Shown here: positions 37,693-46,575 of the stretch, one piece after another
How the letters are laid out: each line of letters opens with the position of its first letter
Numbering within the stretch: the stretch's first letter is position 1
NCBI GenBank assembly: GCA_947500525.1
Contig: CANMSH010000005.1
Location: 248,001 to 312,000, forward strand
DNA: 64,000 nt
Source of the DNA: an uncultured Flavobacteriaceae bacterium
Lineage (GTDB): Bacteria > Bacteroidota > Bacteroidia > Flavobacteriales > Flavobacteriaceae
Direction of reading: 5' to 3'
Program-made: the position numbers and the translations under genes
Notes under the pieces: model-generated
Told to the model about the DNA's origin: nothing
The model's input: the letters and a program-made list of their open reading frames with translations, nothing else
Databases searched by the model: none

Positions 37693-37719
37693 AAAAAGTC
37701 AGTTATAGTAACTGACTCT
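37693..37719 (-). terminator. Terminator of the DUF2846 gene
   Basis: AGTCAGTTA and TAACTGACT form a perfect nine-bp stem around TAG, followed on the minus strand by six Ts. Confidence 0.8.
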
Positions 37720-37742
37720 TAAAATGGAACTTACTTCCCTAT

Positions 37743-38291
37743 TTAATTAGAAAAATTCATATCAGAAGATAAGATTTTGACTTTATTCTCTCCTGTACTA
37801 TTTTTTCTTTTCTCATACTTTTCTAAATACTCTTTAATTTTTGCAATTTCTTTTTCTGACTTTTTCATATTAAATGTCACAGGTTTCTTTTTAGCCAATA
37901 ATTTCTTCACTTTCTCAACAAGTTTAGGATCACCCAAATTGGGTACTTCCAATCTCACAGCCGCTTTAAAACCACCCATTTTAGGTTTTACGTGAATCAA
38001 ATAAATCCCATCAGCAGCTAAATCGGCCTTCATAAAATCGAGGTTCTCTGATTTTGCATAGATCAAATGCTCTCCTGGATCTACTTCATATCTTGCATAA
38101 TTTTTACCACTAAACTTTCCTAAATACTCTTCATCAATAAAATATTTAAAATTAATGGCCGCACCTAAATTTGAAGTCCTTAAAAAATAAATAACCGCTT
38201 TTCCTTCTGAGGGTTTTTGAAAATCTTGCGCTTCTATCGTATTTGATTGTAGTGCAAATACAATAAGTAAAAATAAAAATTTAGTTTTCAT
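37743..38291 (-). CDS. Exported DUF2846-domain protein
   Basis: A 182-residue protein with a Sec signal (KFLFLLIVFALQSNTIEAQ). The DUF2846-like domain covers about residues 28-110: GKAVIYFLRTSNLGAAINFKYFIDEEYLGKFSGKNYARYEVDPGEHLIYAKSEN. The C-terminal part is strongly basic (KLVEKVKKLLAKKKPVTFNMKKSEKEIAKIKEYLEKYEKRK) and likely helical. Function unknown. It is a single-gene transcript with its own terminator. Confidence 0.8.
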   Translation of the reverse strand: MKTKFLFLLIVFALQSNTIEAQDFQKPSEGKAVIYFLRTSNLGAAINFKYFIDEEYLGKFSGKNYARYEVDPGEHLIYAKSENLDFMKADLAADGIYLIHVKPKMGGFKAAVRLEVPNLGDPKLVEKVKKLLAKKKPVTFNMKKSEKEIAKIKEYLEKYEKRKNSTGENKVKILSSDMNFSN

Positions 38292-38362
38292 AAAATAAAA
38301 GTTAGAATATATAATAATATGACTAAACTACTATAAAAAATATGAATTTGAAAATGCTTCAA

Positions 38363-38393
38363 AAAAAAGAGCCAACTAAAAGTTGACTCTTTT
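38363..38393. terminator. Terminator after the 542-residue exported protein gene
   Basis: AAAAGAGCCAACT and AGTTGACTCTTTT pair with one mismatch around AAA. On the minus strand it is followed by Ts. It lies 21 bases after the stop codon. Confidence 0.75.
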
Positions 38394-38413
38394 CTATTGT
38401 TTAGAATAATATT

Positions 38414-40042
38414 TTATTTACAGCTATCAGCATACTCTTGAACAAAAGCCAATAAACTTTCTTCTGTATTTGAAAAAGATCCCTCTTTCGCCAAAGCAGC
38501 AACATCTGGGCAATCAGCAGCCAATTTGGCTAATTTCTTTTTAAACCCAATAGAATAGGCTAATGAAGAAGTTGATTGTCCTTTCTTATCTCCAGTTTTC
38601 TTTAAAACGAATTCTTTCTTGTACTTGTAAAGGCTCAATTTTTTTCCTTTAAATAAAACTTTAGCGAATAAAAATTTAGCTCCATCAAGACTTACTACAT
38701 TACCTTGAGACTCTTTATCAGAATTTGCATTAAACTTCACCGCTTCATACGTTGCTCCATTGGCAACAAACGACGCTTTTTCTCTAGCGAAGTAATTCTT
38801 ACTTTTTGCTTCACCATCATCAGTTAGCGTATATACTTTTACAGAATTTTTATAGTATTTAGTAAAATCAAGTGCACTGATATCAGTATCTGGCATCACT
38901 TTGATTTTTAATTTCCCTTCTACAGTAGATCCGTCAGCATTTGTAAAAACAGTTTCAATATACTTGTCTTCAGCTACAGCTTCTGGCTCTTCATCTTCCA
39001 TAACTTCCTCTTCAGCAGCACTGCTCCCTGAATTGTCTACTGTTACTACCGGAAAGTGTCTTGTAGTCACTTTATTAATTTCGAATGCCTTTTTTAAAGC
39101 TTCTACATCTTTGATCAATCTCTTACCATCTTTCTTATCATAATCATTTTCAATTACCTTATTCGCATACTCTAATGCTTTATCTGGCATATCAAAATGA
39201 TAATATAAACGTCCTATGTTATAGTAACTAGCATATCTCATTTTACGATGTTTCTTCTTTTTTAGCTCCGTATATTTTGGAACAACACTTTCAAAATAAG
39301 ATACAATTGGATCTAATTCTTTCTGCATTTCATCTAAAGGCACTTCGTGAGAAACTTTACCTAACATAGTCTTTATATCAGCTAATGCTTTTTTATGTCC
39401 ATCATAATCACTGTTCTTTTTAGAATCTAAAATCCAAAATAACTCATTATAAACATATGGCTCATAGCCGTAAAGTTTATTCAATTTTTTATTAATCTGA
39501 TAGATCGAATTCGAAACAAATTCTCTTTGAAACTTACTCTTCAAACTTGAAGAATTATTTTTATAATAATTTGAAGCTTTTGCATAAGAGTTGTACTCAC
39601 TCCCTTTGTAGGTTTTTTGAGATCCTAACGTATATCCTAGAGGTTTACCTTGAGAGTTTTTTATGTCATATCTCCCACGAGTACTGTAAATAACTACAGG
39701 CGTATAATACCTGTCAGTACTTGTTACCTTTCCATCTTTATCTTTATTTACTTTTTCTCTCTTATCGATTTTTACTTCATCAATAATAAGTCTATCAATA
39801 TCAATATTTACATTAATAGTTCCTTCTTTTGCTAATTTTTCAAAACCATATACTTTAATTTTATCAGCTACACCGCGATTGTTCGAGGTAACGGCATAGG
39901 TTCTAAAGCTTTCGTCAGCAATTGGTTCGCTTGGTAAGTTCGTGTACTTTACTTTAATGTACTCTCTATCTAAATCTACTTTTTGAGCGTAAGAAGATAG
40001 TGTTACGAAACCTACTAATAATAGTAGTGCACTTCTTTTCAT
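38414..40042 (-). CDS. Exported protein of unknown function with TPR-like middle
   Basis: A 542-residue protein with a Sec signal (RSALLLLVGFVTLSSYAQ). The N-terminal 190 residues look like a beta-rich periplasmic domain. The middle (about 265-300, MRYASYYNIGRLYYHFDMPDKALEYANKVIENDY) fits one or two TPR units. A very acidic linker follows (AAEEEVMEDEEPEAVAED), then a second beta-rich domain and a short C-terminal helix with two Cys. I do not recognise a named family. A consensus promoter lies about 55 bases upstream. It is a single-gene transcript. Confidence 0.75.
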   Translation of the reverse strand: MKRSALLLLVGFVTLSSYAQKVDLDREYIKVKYTNLPSEPIADESFRTYAVTSNNRGVADKIKVYGFEKLAKEGTINVNIDIDRLIIDEVKIDKREKVNKDKDGKVTSTDRYYTPVVIYSTRGRYDIKNSQGKPLGYTLGSQKTYKGSEYNSYAKASNYYKNNSSSLKSKFQREFVSNSIYQINKKLNKLYGYEPYVYNELFWILDSKKNSDYDGHKKALADIKTMLGKVSHEVPLDEMQKELDPIVSYFESVVPKYTELKKKKHRKMRYASYYNIGRLYYHFDMPDKALEYANKVIENDYDKKDGKRLIKDVEALKKAFEINKVTTRHFPVVTVDNSGSSAAEEEVMEDEEPEAVAEDKYIETVFTNADGSTVEGKLKIKVMPDTDISALDFTKYYKNSVKVYTLTDDGEAKSKNYFAREKASFVANGATYEAVKFNANSDKESQGNVVSLDGAKFLFAKVLFKGKKLSLYKYKKEFVLKKTGDKKGQSTSSLAYSIGFKKKLAKLAADCPDVAALAKEGSFSNTEESLLAFVQEYADSCK

Positions 40043-40097
40043 TTTAATTGATTGTTTTTAATTTAACGACTTTTAAGAATAAGTTTAACGGAAGATT

Positions 40098-40129
40098 CAA
40101 ACATATATTATGTTAAATCTAAATTTAAA
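40098..40129 (-). promoter_or_regulatory. Promoter of the 542-residue exported protein gene
   Basis: On the minus strand TTTA (40129-40126), 20 bases, then TATGTTTG (40105-40098). Confidence 0.55.
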
Positions 40130-40185
40130 CCGTTACCTACTTTACAGTAACCGTGCCAAAAACGTAAAAAGAAAATTATTTTTTT

Positions 40186-41616
40186 TTAAAAAATCAATGG
40201 AATAACGAACTTAAACAGTAGTATAAGTAGTATTACTGCAATGATATTTAAGAGAATACCAGCCCGTACCATTTGATTTACTTTAATATAACCACTAGCA
40301 AAGACAATAGCATTAGGTGGCGTCGCCATGGGTAACATAAAAGCGCAACTACTCGCCATTGTTACAGGAATTAATACATACAAAATTGGAATATTTAACC
40401 CAATAGCTATTCCGGCTACTACCGGTGCCAGCACCGCTACTAAAGCCACATTACTCATTAACTCTGTCATGAATAACATGAGAATTATGAGTAAAGAGAC
40501 AGTGAAAAAGATACTAAAATTACCAGCTTTAATACTTTCGGTAACAACAGCTACCAAACCACTCGCCGACATGCCTTTGGCTAAGGCTAATCCACCTCCG
40601 AAAAGTATTAAAATACCCCAAGCAAGTTTTTCCGTGTCGCTCCATTTTATGATAAAATCATCCTTTTTAAAGCTAAACGGTATAGCAAACAATACAATTG
40701 CCGCACCCATACTGATGATGGTATCAGAAAGTGCTAAATTAGGAATCAACTTATTGATAAGGGTTCTAAAAATCCATAAAAAAACGGTGATTCCAAATAT
40801 GAGGAGTACTCTCTTTTCTTTTGCACTCAACGGACCCAATTTTTCTAATTCACCATCAATAATTGCTCTCGAAGCACCGAACTGCGTATTTTTATTTGGA
40901 AACATCCATTTTACCAAAACAAAATAGATAATTGTGATCATCAAAATTGAAAATGGCAATCCGAAAGTCATCCATTTCAAAAAAGAAATTTCGATTTGAT
41001 ATTCGTTTTCTAATAAACCGATAAGCACTGAATTTGGAGGCGTACCGATGACTGTAGCAATACCTCCTGCATTTGCAGAAAAAGCAATTCCCAACATCAC
41101 ACTAAGGGCAAAATTTTTATCGTCTTTAGTAAAACCATCTTCATCATTAATTAATAAGTGTATTACCGATAAAGCAATAGGTAACATCACCACTGTACTC
41201 GCCGTATTACTAATCCACATACTCATTAATCCGGTAGCAATCATAAAACCAAGCACAACCTTGTTTGGTGTTGTTCCAGTTAAGCGAATAATATTTAATG
41301 CTATGCGTTTATGCAAATTCACCTTTTCTAGAGCCAATGCTAGCACAAAACCACCAAAAAACAAAAAGATAATAGGACTGCCATAATTCGCTCCAACCTC
41401 AGCAATGGGCATGATCTTTAACAAAGGAAATAGTACTAATGGCAAAAGAGCCGTAACCGATATTGAAACGGTCTCTGTAATCCACCAACTCACCATCCAT
41501 AATGCCACTCCAATAACGGCATCTCCCTTTTGGGAAACGAGTTCAAAAGGCATGTTTGTTGCTAAAATGAACAATAATGGACCTAGAAAAAGGCCTATTT
41601 TTTTTGAGATAGACAT
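40186..41616 (-). CDS. DASS-family anion:sodium symporter (SLC13-like)
   Basis: A 476-residue inner-membrane protein with about 11 hydrophobic segments. It has the DASS signatures: SMWISNTASTVVMLPIALSVI (first SNT motif), SANAGGIATVIGTPPNSVLIG, LFGGGLALAKGMSASGL, and MSNVALVAVLAPV in the second repeat, with SCAFMLPMATPPNAIVFASGY after it. Likely substrates are C4-dicarboxylates, citrate or sulfate; the sequence alone does not decide. It has no obvious metabolic partner nearby. Confidence 0.92.
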   Translation of the reverse strand: MSISKKIGLFLGPLLFILATNMPFELVSQKGDAVIGVALWMVSWWITETVSISVTALLPLVLFPLLKIMPIAEVGANYGSPIIFLFFGGFVLALALEKVNLHKRIALNIIRLTGTTPNKVVLGFMIATGLMSMWISNTASTVVMLPIALSVIHLLINDEDGFTKDDKNFALSVMLGIAFSANAGGIATVIGTPPNSVLIGLLENEYQIEISFLKWMTFGLPFSILMITIIYFVLVKWMFPNKNTQFGASRAIIDGELEKLGPLSAKEKRVLLIFGITVFLWIFRTLINKLIPNLALSDTIISMGAAIVLFAIPFSFKKDDFIIKWSDTEKLAWGILILFGGGLALAKGMSASGLVAVVTESIKAGNFSIFFTVSLLIILMLFMTELMSNVALVAVLAPVVAGIAIGLNIPILYVLIPVTMASSCAFMLPMATPPNAIVFASGYIKVNQMVRAGILLNIIAVILLILLFKFVIPLIF

Positions 41617-41649
41617 ATGGGATACGAATATAAATTATTTCAAATAAAA

Positions 41650-41677
41650 AAAGGAACTACGTTGTCGTAATTCCTTT
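41650..41677 (-). terminator. lysS terminator
   Basis: AAAGGAACTACG and CGTAATTCCTTT pair with one mismatch around TTGT. On the minus strand a run of seven Ts follows. Confidence 0.75.
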
Positions 41678-41688
41678 CTATTTTTCTA

Positions 41689-41713
41689 GACTCTGCATTA
41701 AGTACAGAATGAC
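41689..41713. repeat. Degenerate REP-like palindrome downstream of lysS
   Basis: GACTCTG (41689-41695) faces CAGAATGAC (41705-41713) with the same GAYYCTG...CAGRRTGAC layout as the palindrome beside the GIY-YIG gene at 9857-9883. The stem is imperfect. Confidence 0.5.
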
Positions 41714-41720
41714 AAAATGA

Positions 41721-43415
41721 TTAAACAACTTCTACAAAAAGACCTTCTTCGGACTTCGTCACTTTTGCCAACTTATTTTTCGTTAATCCTTTAATAGTTT
41801 TGTCCCATTTCTTATTACTCAACCCAGATTGAGTCTTCAATTCATTTAAATCTATTTTCTCAACTTTCTGGATCTTCGCCAACAACGCTTTTTCTTCATC
41901 GTTTAATTCAACTGATGGTGCTTTTCTCTCAGGGCGCATTTGAGGAAAGAACAATACTTCTTGAATGGACTGATTATTAGTTAAGAACATAATCAATCTA
42001 TCCATACCAATTCCCAATCCAGAGGTTGGGGGCATACCATATTCAAGTGCGCGTAAAAAATCGTAGTCAATAAATTCGGTGGCCTCATCGTCTCCTTTAG
42101 CCGCTAATTTTAATTGAGCTTCAAAACGTTCTCGTTGATCAATAGGATCATTTAATTCAGAATAAGCATTCGCAATTTCTTTACCACAAACCATTAGTTC
42201 AAAACGTTCTGTCAATTCCGAATTTTCGCGATGCTCTTTACATAAAGGACTCATCTCTTTTGGATAGTCTGTTATATATGTTGGTTGTATGTAATTACCT
42301 TCACATTTCTCACCAAAAATCTCATCGATAAGCTTTCCTTTACCCATTGTTTCGTCAACCTCAATACCCATACCTTTTGCGGCGACTCTCAACTCTTCTT
42401 CTGATTTACCTGTGATATCAAAACCAGTAAAATGCTTGATAGAATCGGTCATAGTCACACGTGCATACGGCGCTTTAAAATCTATCTCATTTTCTCCGAA
42501 GGTCGCCTTGGTAGTTCCATTAACTGCTATCGCACAATACTCCAACAACTTTTCTACGAACTCCATCATCCAATTATAATCTTTGTAAGCTACATAGATT
42601 TCCATTGCCGTAAATTCTGGATTATGGGTTCTGTCCATTCCTTCGTTACGGAAGTTTTTAGAAAACTCATAAACTCCATCAAAACCACCAACAATCAATC
42701 GTTTTAAATACAATTCATTGGCAATTCGCATGTATAATGGAATATCTAATGAGTTATGATGTGTCACAAAAGGGCGTGCTGCCGCACCACCTGGAATAGG
42801 TTGTAAAATGGGCGTCTCAACCTCAAAATATCCTGCGTCATTAAAAAATGTACGCATGGCATTAAATAACTTCGTTCTCTTTACAAAAACTTCTTTTACT
42901 TTCGGATTTACTACTAAATCAGCATAACGTTGACGGTAGCGTAATTCAGGATCTGTAAAAGCGTCATATACCACACCATCTTTTTCTTTTGGTAATGGTA
43001 ATGGTTTTAAAGCCTTACTTAGCAATGAAAAATCTTTAACGCGTACGGTTATCTCACCTACTTTAGTTGTAAATAAATCGCCTTCTACTCCAACAAAATC
43101 GCCCAGATCGAGTAATTTCTTAAACACTTCATTGTACTTCGTCTTATCTTCATTAGGACATATTTCATCTCTATTAAAATAGACTTGTATTCTACCATTG
43201 GCGTCTTGCAATTGGGCAAATGAAGCTTTTCCTTGGATGTTGATTGACATTAATCTACCGGCAATTATTACCTGTTTACTTTCTTCATAATCCTCTTTTA
43301 TCTCTTTTGAAGTACTCGTTACTGGATATAAATCGGCTGGATAAGGATTAATCCCTAATGCTCTTAGTTTAGAAAGTTTCTCTCGTCTAACAATTTCCTG
43401 TTCTGATAATTGCAT
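41721..43415 (-). CDS. lysS: Lysyl-tRNA synthetase, class II
   Basis: Charges tRNA-Lys. The N-terminal OB-fold anticodon-binding domain ([32 protein letters not shown]) is followed by the class II catalytic core: motif 1 near [40 protein letters not shown], motif 2 [20 protein letters not shown], motif 3 [15 protein letters not shown]. At 564 residues it is about 60 longer than E. coli LysS. The extra C-terminal part ([19 protein letters not shown], then [20 protein letters not shown]) looks like a small helical or winged-helix add-on, known from other Bacteroidota copies. Confidence 0.97.
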   Translation of the reverse strand: MQLSEQEIVRREKLSKLRALGINPYPADLYPVTSTSKEIKEDYEESKQVIIAGRLMSINIQGKASFAQLQDANGRIQVYFNRDEICPNEDKTKYNEVFKKLLDLGDFVGVEGDLFTTKVGEITVRVKDFSLLSKALKPLPLPKEKDGVVYDAFTDPELRYRQRYADLVVNPKVKEVFVKRTKLFNAMRTFFNDAGYFEVETPILQPIPGGAAARPFVTHHNSLDIPLYMRIANELYLKRLIVGGFDGVYEFSKNFRNEGMDRTHNPEFTAMEIYVAYKDYNWMMEFVEKLLEYCAIAVNGTTKATFGENEIDFKAPYARVTMTDSIKHFTGFDITGKSEEELRVAAKGMGIEVDETMGKGKLIDEIFGEKCEGNYIQPTYITDYPKEMSPLCKEHRENSELTERFELMVCGKEIANAYSELNDPIDQRERFEAQLKLAAKGDDEATEFIDYDFLRALEYGMPPTSGLGIGMDRLIMFLTNNQSIQEVLFFPQMRPERKAPSVELNDEEKALLAKIQKVEKIDLNELKTQSGLSNKKWDKTIKGLTKNKLAKVTKSEEGLFVEVV

Positions 43416-43433
43416 AGTATAATTTTAAAGTTG

Positions 43434-43441
43434 CAAAATTA
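43434..43441 (-). promoter_or_regulatory. -7 element of lysS
   Basis: TAATTTTG on the minus strand, 18 bases before the lysS ATG. The -33 region is unclear. Confidence 0.5.
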
Positions 43442-43470
43442 CACTATTTACAAAAAGAATTACAGAATTT

Positions 43471-44349
43471 TTAATTTGATTTTATCATACTCAAATTTTG
43501 TTCGATACCCTTATGACTAGGATGAACATTTAGTGCTTCTGTCAACACTTTAACAGCTCTTTCTTTGTATCCATTTGCTCCCAAGGTATTTGCCAAACTC
43601 ATATAGGTCCTGGGTTGATCTGGAAACAGCATTGTATTCAATTTAAAAACAAGTATTGCTTGTTCTGTTTTCTGTTGAGTAGTTAATAATCGAGCATATG
43701 TATTCAATTCATACATATTCTTTGCCAAGGCCTTGTATTTCGGTATCAATTGCTGCGCCTTATTATAAAAATCTTTATCATTAATAATACTATTAACTTC
43801 AGTTACTATTTGATAGTTTGATTGATAGTTACCATTAATAATACTCACTATATCTTCTTCTAGTGATTTGATAGGTGATTCTACAATTCTTCCAATCTCC
43901 TTTCCCTTTTTATAAAAAATGAAGGTAGGTACTCTGTGAATATTCAATCCACGTTCTTCATGATTCGGGCTTTGCTTGTACATATTGGGCTTGCTACTCA
44001 CAGCAATCATGGTAAGTTGATCCATCGGAAAATTGGCAGTTTCTAACAGCTTGTAAAAACGTGGCACTTCTCTTCTACTATCTCCACACCAGGTTCCCAT
44101 AAAAGCTATAATTTCATATTTTTTAAGCTCATCGCGGATTTTATCAATGGCAACTTTATCTGGATGATAATCGTTGAATTGACTCAAAAACCAATGTTCA
44201 TAGTTACTTGAGTTGAGTCCAGATTTATCAATTTCACCTAATAAATAAGGTTTTTTGCCTTGTTCTACGATTTCAGTGTTTAAAGATTGTGATTGCGAGG
44301 TACATGACCATATAAGTGTCATGATTAAAATTAAATATGAATGTTTCAT
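43471..44349 (-). CDS. Thioredoxin-fold lipoprotein with single-Cys active site and TPR tail
   Basis: A 292-residue lipoprotein (LIWSC, Cys16). The thioredoxin-like domain spans about residues 60-175, with the active-site region MGTWCGDSRREVPRF. The usual CxxC is C88-G-D-S91, so the second Cys is Ser. Downstream RVPTFIFYKKGKEIGRI carries the cis-Pro. The C-terminal 100 residues are helical with a TPR-like repeat (PRTYMSLANTLGANGYKERAVKVLTEALNVHPSHKG). The single Cys suggests monothiol reductase, mixed-disulfide or chaperone-like action, not oxidase activity. The upstream same-strand LuxR regulator gene is 98 bases away. Confidence 0.85.
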   Translation of the reverse strand: MKHSYLILIMTLIWSCTSQSQSLNTEIVEQGKKPYLLGEIDKSGLNSSNYEHWFLSQFNDYHPDKVAIDKIRDELKKYEIIAFMGTWCGDSRREVPRFYKLLETANFPMDQLTMIAVSSKPNMYKQSPNHEERGLNIHRVPTFIFYKKGKEIGRIVESPIKSLEEDIVSIINGNYQSNYQIVTEVNSIINDKDFYNKAQQLIPKYKALAKNMYELNTYARLLTTQQKTEQAILVFKLNTMLFPDQPRTYMSLANTLGANGYKERAVKVLTEALNVHPSHKGIEQNLSMIKSN

Positions 44350-44447
44350 TTGGATTATTTTTTGAAAGCTAAATTCAAAAAATAGACCTCTTACACGTAC
44401 GAAAAAAGGGTTGAAATCGGTACTAGAACCCCGGTGGATTTTTTTAA

Positions 44448-45515
44448 TTAATTATTATAGAGTCGTTTAAGTTCATCTCTAGATTGTATCCCTAGCTTCT
44501 TATACAAGTTATTAATATGCGTCTTCACTGTACTAAGGCTAACAAAAATTTCTGAAGCGACTTCCTTATTCGTTTTATCCTGCAAAATCAGTTCGAGAAT
44601 CTTTTGTTCTTGTTTCGTAAGTTGATCCTTCATATTTTGTTTTCTGGCTTGTTTCGTTTTTCTCAATTTCAACCAAAGCCATAGATTCATAAGCATAGAT
44701 AAAACGAGTAAAATATAAGACCAACGAAATGTAACGATTCCTTCTTTATATGACTGGCCCTTTGTGCCAATGATATATTCATCAGAAGACAGTTCTGCTC
44801 TGTATTGATTGAGGTAAGATGATTTTGGATATGCAGTCTCAAGCCTTTCTAACAACTCCTTATAATAATTCACAGACTTTATATCTTCTTTATAATATTT
44901 ATATAGGTCTCCACTTCTATCAGATAAAAAATTATAGATATACAATTCAGCCAAAGGTTCATTTAATGCTTCGCCAAAGTCTTGAAAAGTAGTGAACCAT
45001 TTTTTATCATTTAATTTGCGGCTAGCTTCACTTCTAAAATCGGCATAATCATAAGCCATTAACTCTTTTAAAGAATCTATTCTAAAAAAAGCATTAGATA
45101 TATGATTTGTTGACTCAATGCTACAAAACATTTGGTTATTCACTGAAATAGGTAGCTCGATAGTATCTTTATTATTAGCGATAAAGATTATTTCTTGACT
45201 ATTTTCACAGTGTCCATTAAAATGTTGTGCGTTTTGTTCATCATCGTTACAACTATCTACATGGATTCTATAGATTCTATTCTCGGCATCTAAGTTATCT
45301 CCTTTAAATTCGAAATAATTATTTACGATGCTGGTTTTACCGATGATCTGTTCGGCATGTACTCCAGAAATCTTACGGTAATCATCGACGATAGATAAAT
45401 AAGCATCTCCACTCCATACATCATTTTCTATAGTGCCTTTAAAAACATACTGCGCATTTGCGTTATACGAAATAAGTAGCATTAAAATGCTTCCTATAAG
45501 AGCTTTCATTTTCAT
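44448..45515 (-). CDS. Membrane-anchored one-component regulator with LuxR-type HTH
   Basis: A 355-residue protein with an unusual layout. A Sec signal (MKMKALIGSILMLLISYNANAQ) is followed by a periplasmic domain of about 240 residues whose start (YVFKGTIENDVWSGDAYLSIVDDY) resembles DUF4369. Then comes one transmembrane helix (about 264-284), a basic linker (KLRKTKQARKQ) and a cytoplasmic LuxR/GerE HTH (297-355: LTKQEQKILELILQDKTNKEVASEIFVSLSTVKTHINNLYKKLGI). No receiver or kinase domain is seen. A periplasmic signal could thus reach DNA directly, as in ToxR/CadC logic. Related TPR-TM-LuxR proteins are common in Flavobacteria, but the sensor here is not TPR. Confidence 0.85.
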   Translation of the reverse strand: MKMKALIGSILMLLISYNANAQYVFKGTIENDVWSGDAYLSIVDDYRKISGVHAEQIIGKTSIVNNYFEFKGDNLDAENRIYRIHVDSCNDDEQNAQHFNGHCENSQEIIFIANNKDTIELPISVNNQMFCSIESTNHISNAFFRIDSLKELMAYDYADFRSEASRKLNDKKWFTTFQDFGEALNEPLAELYIYNFLSDRSGDLYKYYKEDIKSVNYYKELLERLETAYPKSSYLNQYRAELSSDEYIIGTKGQSYKEGIVTFRWSYILLVLSMLMNLWLWLKLRKTKQARKQNMKDQLTKQEQKILELILQDKTNKEVASEIFVSLSTVKTHINNLYKKLGIQSRDELKRLYNN

Positions 45516-45616
45516 TGTTCTAAACTACTATAATTAATTCTTTAAAAAAAAGTAATTTTTCATAAAACGTAACATTTATAGTATCTAGACGACCAATAAG
45601 TATAAATGAATTAACG

Positions 45617-45624
45617 TATATTTG
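45617..45624 (+). promoter_or_regulatory. -7 element of the YqaE/Pmp3-like gene
   Basis: TATATTTG, 15 bases before the ATG at 45640. The -33 region is weak. Confidence 0.5.
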
Positions 45625-45639
45625 TAAACGAAATAAAGT

Positions 45640-45798
45640 ATGAGCTTTTTTAGAGTATTATTATCAATTATTTGTCCACCTCTTGCAGTAATAGATAAAG
45701 GTTGTGGTTCCATTTTAATCGTGTTTATTCTAACTATATTTGCCTGGATACCAGGTGTATTGGGAGCTCTTATTATTTTAAACAATCCTAATCGTTAA
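45640..45798 (+). CDS. YqaE/Pmp3-family small membrane protein
   Basis: A 52-residue protein, easily missed because of its size. It reads MSFFRVLLSIICPPLAVIDKG, then a second hydrophobic helix, FILTIFAWIPGVLGALIIL, and ends NNPNR. The signature CPPLAVxxxxG ... WIPGxxGALxI is that of UPF0057 (YqaE/PMP3), two-helix hydrophobic peptides linked to membrane potential and salt stress in plants and yeast. It has a -7 element and lies three bases before the next lipoprotein gene, so co-transcription with that gene and lipB is likely. Confidence 0.9.
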   Translation: MSFFRVLLSIICPPLAVIDKGCGSILIVFILTIFAWIPGVLGALIILNNPNR

Positions 45799-45801
45799 TC
45801 A

Positions 45802-46575
45802 ATGAAAATTAAAAATTTCGCATTCCTTTTTCTTAGTCTTCTCATTTTTAGTAGCTGTGAAATCGTTCAAGAAATTAAATTTGAAGAAAACGGCAGTGGT
45901 ATTTATAGCCTAGGTTTTGACATGAGTGAGATGATGAAAATGGGCGCCACTTCGAAAAGTGACAACTCAAAAGAAAAGCAACTTGACACGGTCATTAATT
46001 TTGCCAAATTTCTAGAAGAACGTAAAGATAGTATTGCTAAACTATCCAAAAGTGAACAAGAAAAGATTGAACTATTAAAGGACTTTGAACTCTATATGAA
46101 GTCAGATACAGTTACCGATCAGCTTGTCATGAAGATACGCTATTCTTTTGAGGATATAAAAGACTTAGAAAAATTTAGTGATAAGTTGAAAGACCAGAAT
46201 ATAAAAGAACTAGATATTTTCAATAAACAATTGAAACCAAAAAATAAAAAAGACACTGCCGATGGTGGCTTTCCTGATTTTAACGAATCATTTAACACTA
46301 CTTTTAGTCGAAAGAAATTCACAAGAACAATAACGGCAAAAGCGCTTGAGGATGCGTTAAAAAAGAAAGATACTACGATGAAGAAAGACAACCCAATGTC
46401 TAATATGATTCGTTTTAAACAACGTTTCATCTTTCCGTATAAAATTAAATCTGTAAGTAATAAAAACGTACGAATACTCTCTGATTTCAAAGGTATTGAA
46501 CAAGATGCAAATTTTTTCGAAATGAATAATGACCCTAAACTATTTGATGTAGAAATAGAGTTTGAAAATGAATAA
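45802..46575 (+). CDS. Lipoprotein of unknown function upstream of lipB
   Basis: A 257-residue lipoprotein (LSLLIFSSC, Cys19). The mature N-terminus EIVQEIKFEENGSGIYSLGFDMSEMM has the look of LppM/DUF3153-type domains that begin with an amphipathic strand and a Gly-Ser-Gly turn, but the match is loose. The rest is highly charged with many Lys and Asp/Glu. The last bases overlap the lipB start by eight (ATGAATAA), showing translational coupling. No role in lipoylation is known. Confidence 0.75.
   Translation: MKIKNFAFLFLSLLIFSSCEIVQEIKFEENGSGIYSLGFDMSEMMKMGATSKSDNSKEKQLDTVINFAKFLEERKDSIAKLSKSEQEKIELLKDFELYMKSDTVTDQLVMKIRYSFEDIKDLEKFSDKLKDQNIKELDIFNKQLKPKNKKDTADGGFPDFNESFNTTFSRKKFTRTITAKALEDALKKKDTTMKKDNPMSNMIRFKQRFIFPYKIKSVSNKNVRILSDFKGIEQDANFFEMNNDPKLFDVEIEFENE

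Noticed and set aside
40328-40927. A 199-codon plus-strand frame opposite the DASS transporter, and a 164-codon one at 57186-57680 opposite nhaC
   Set aside because: Hydrophobic genes often leave long open frames on the reverse strand; neither has a promoter, motif or neighbour that would support it.
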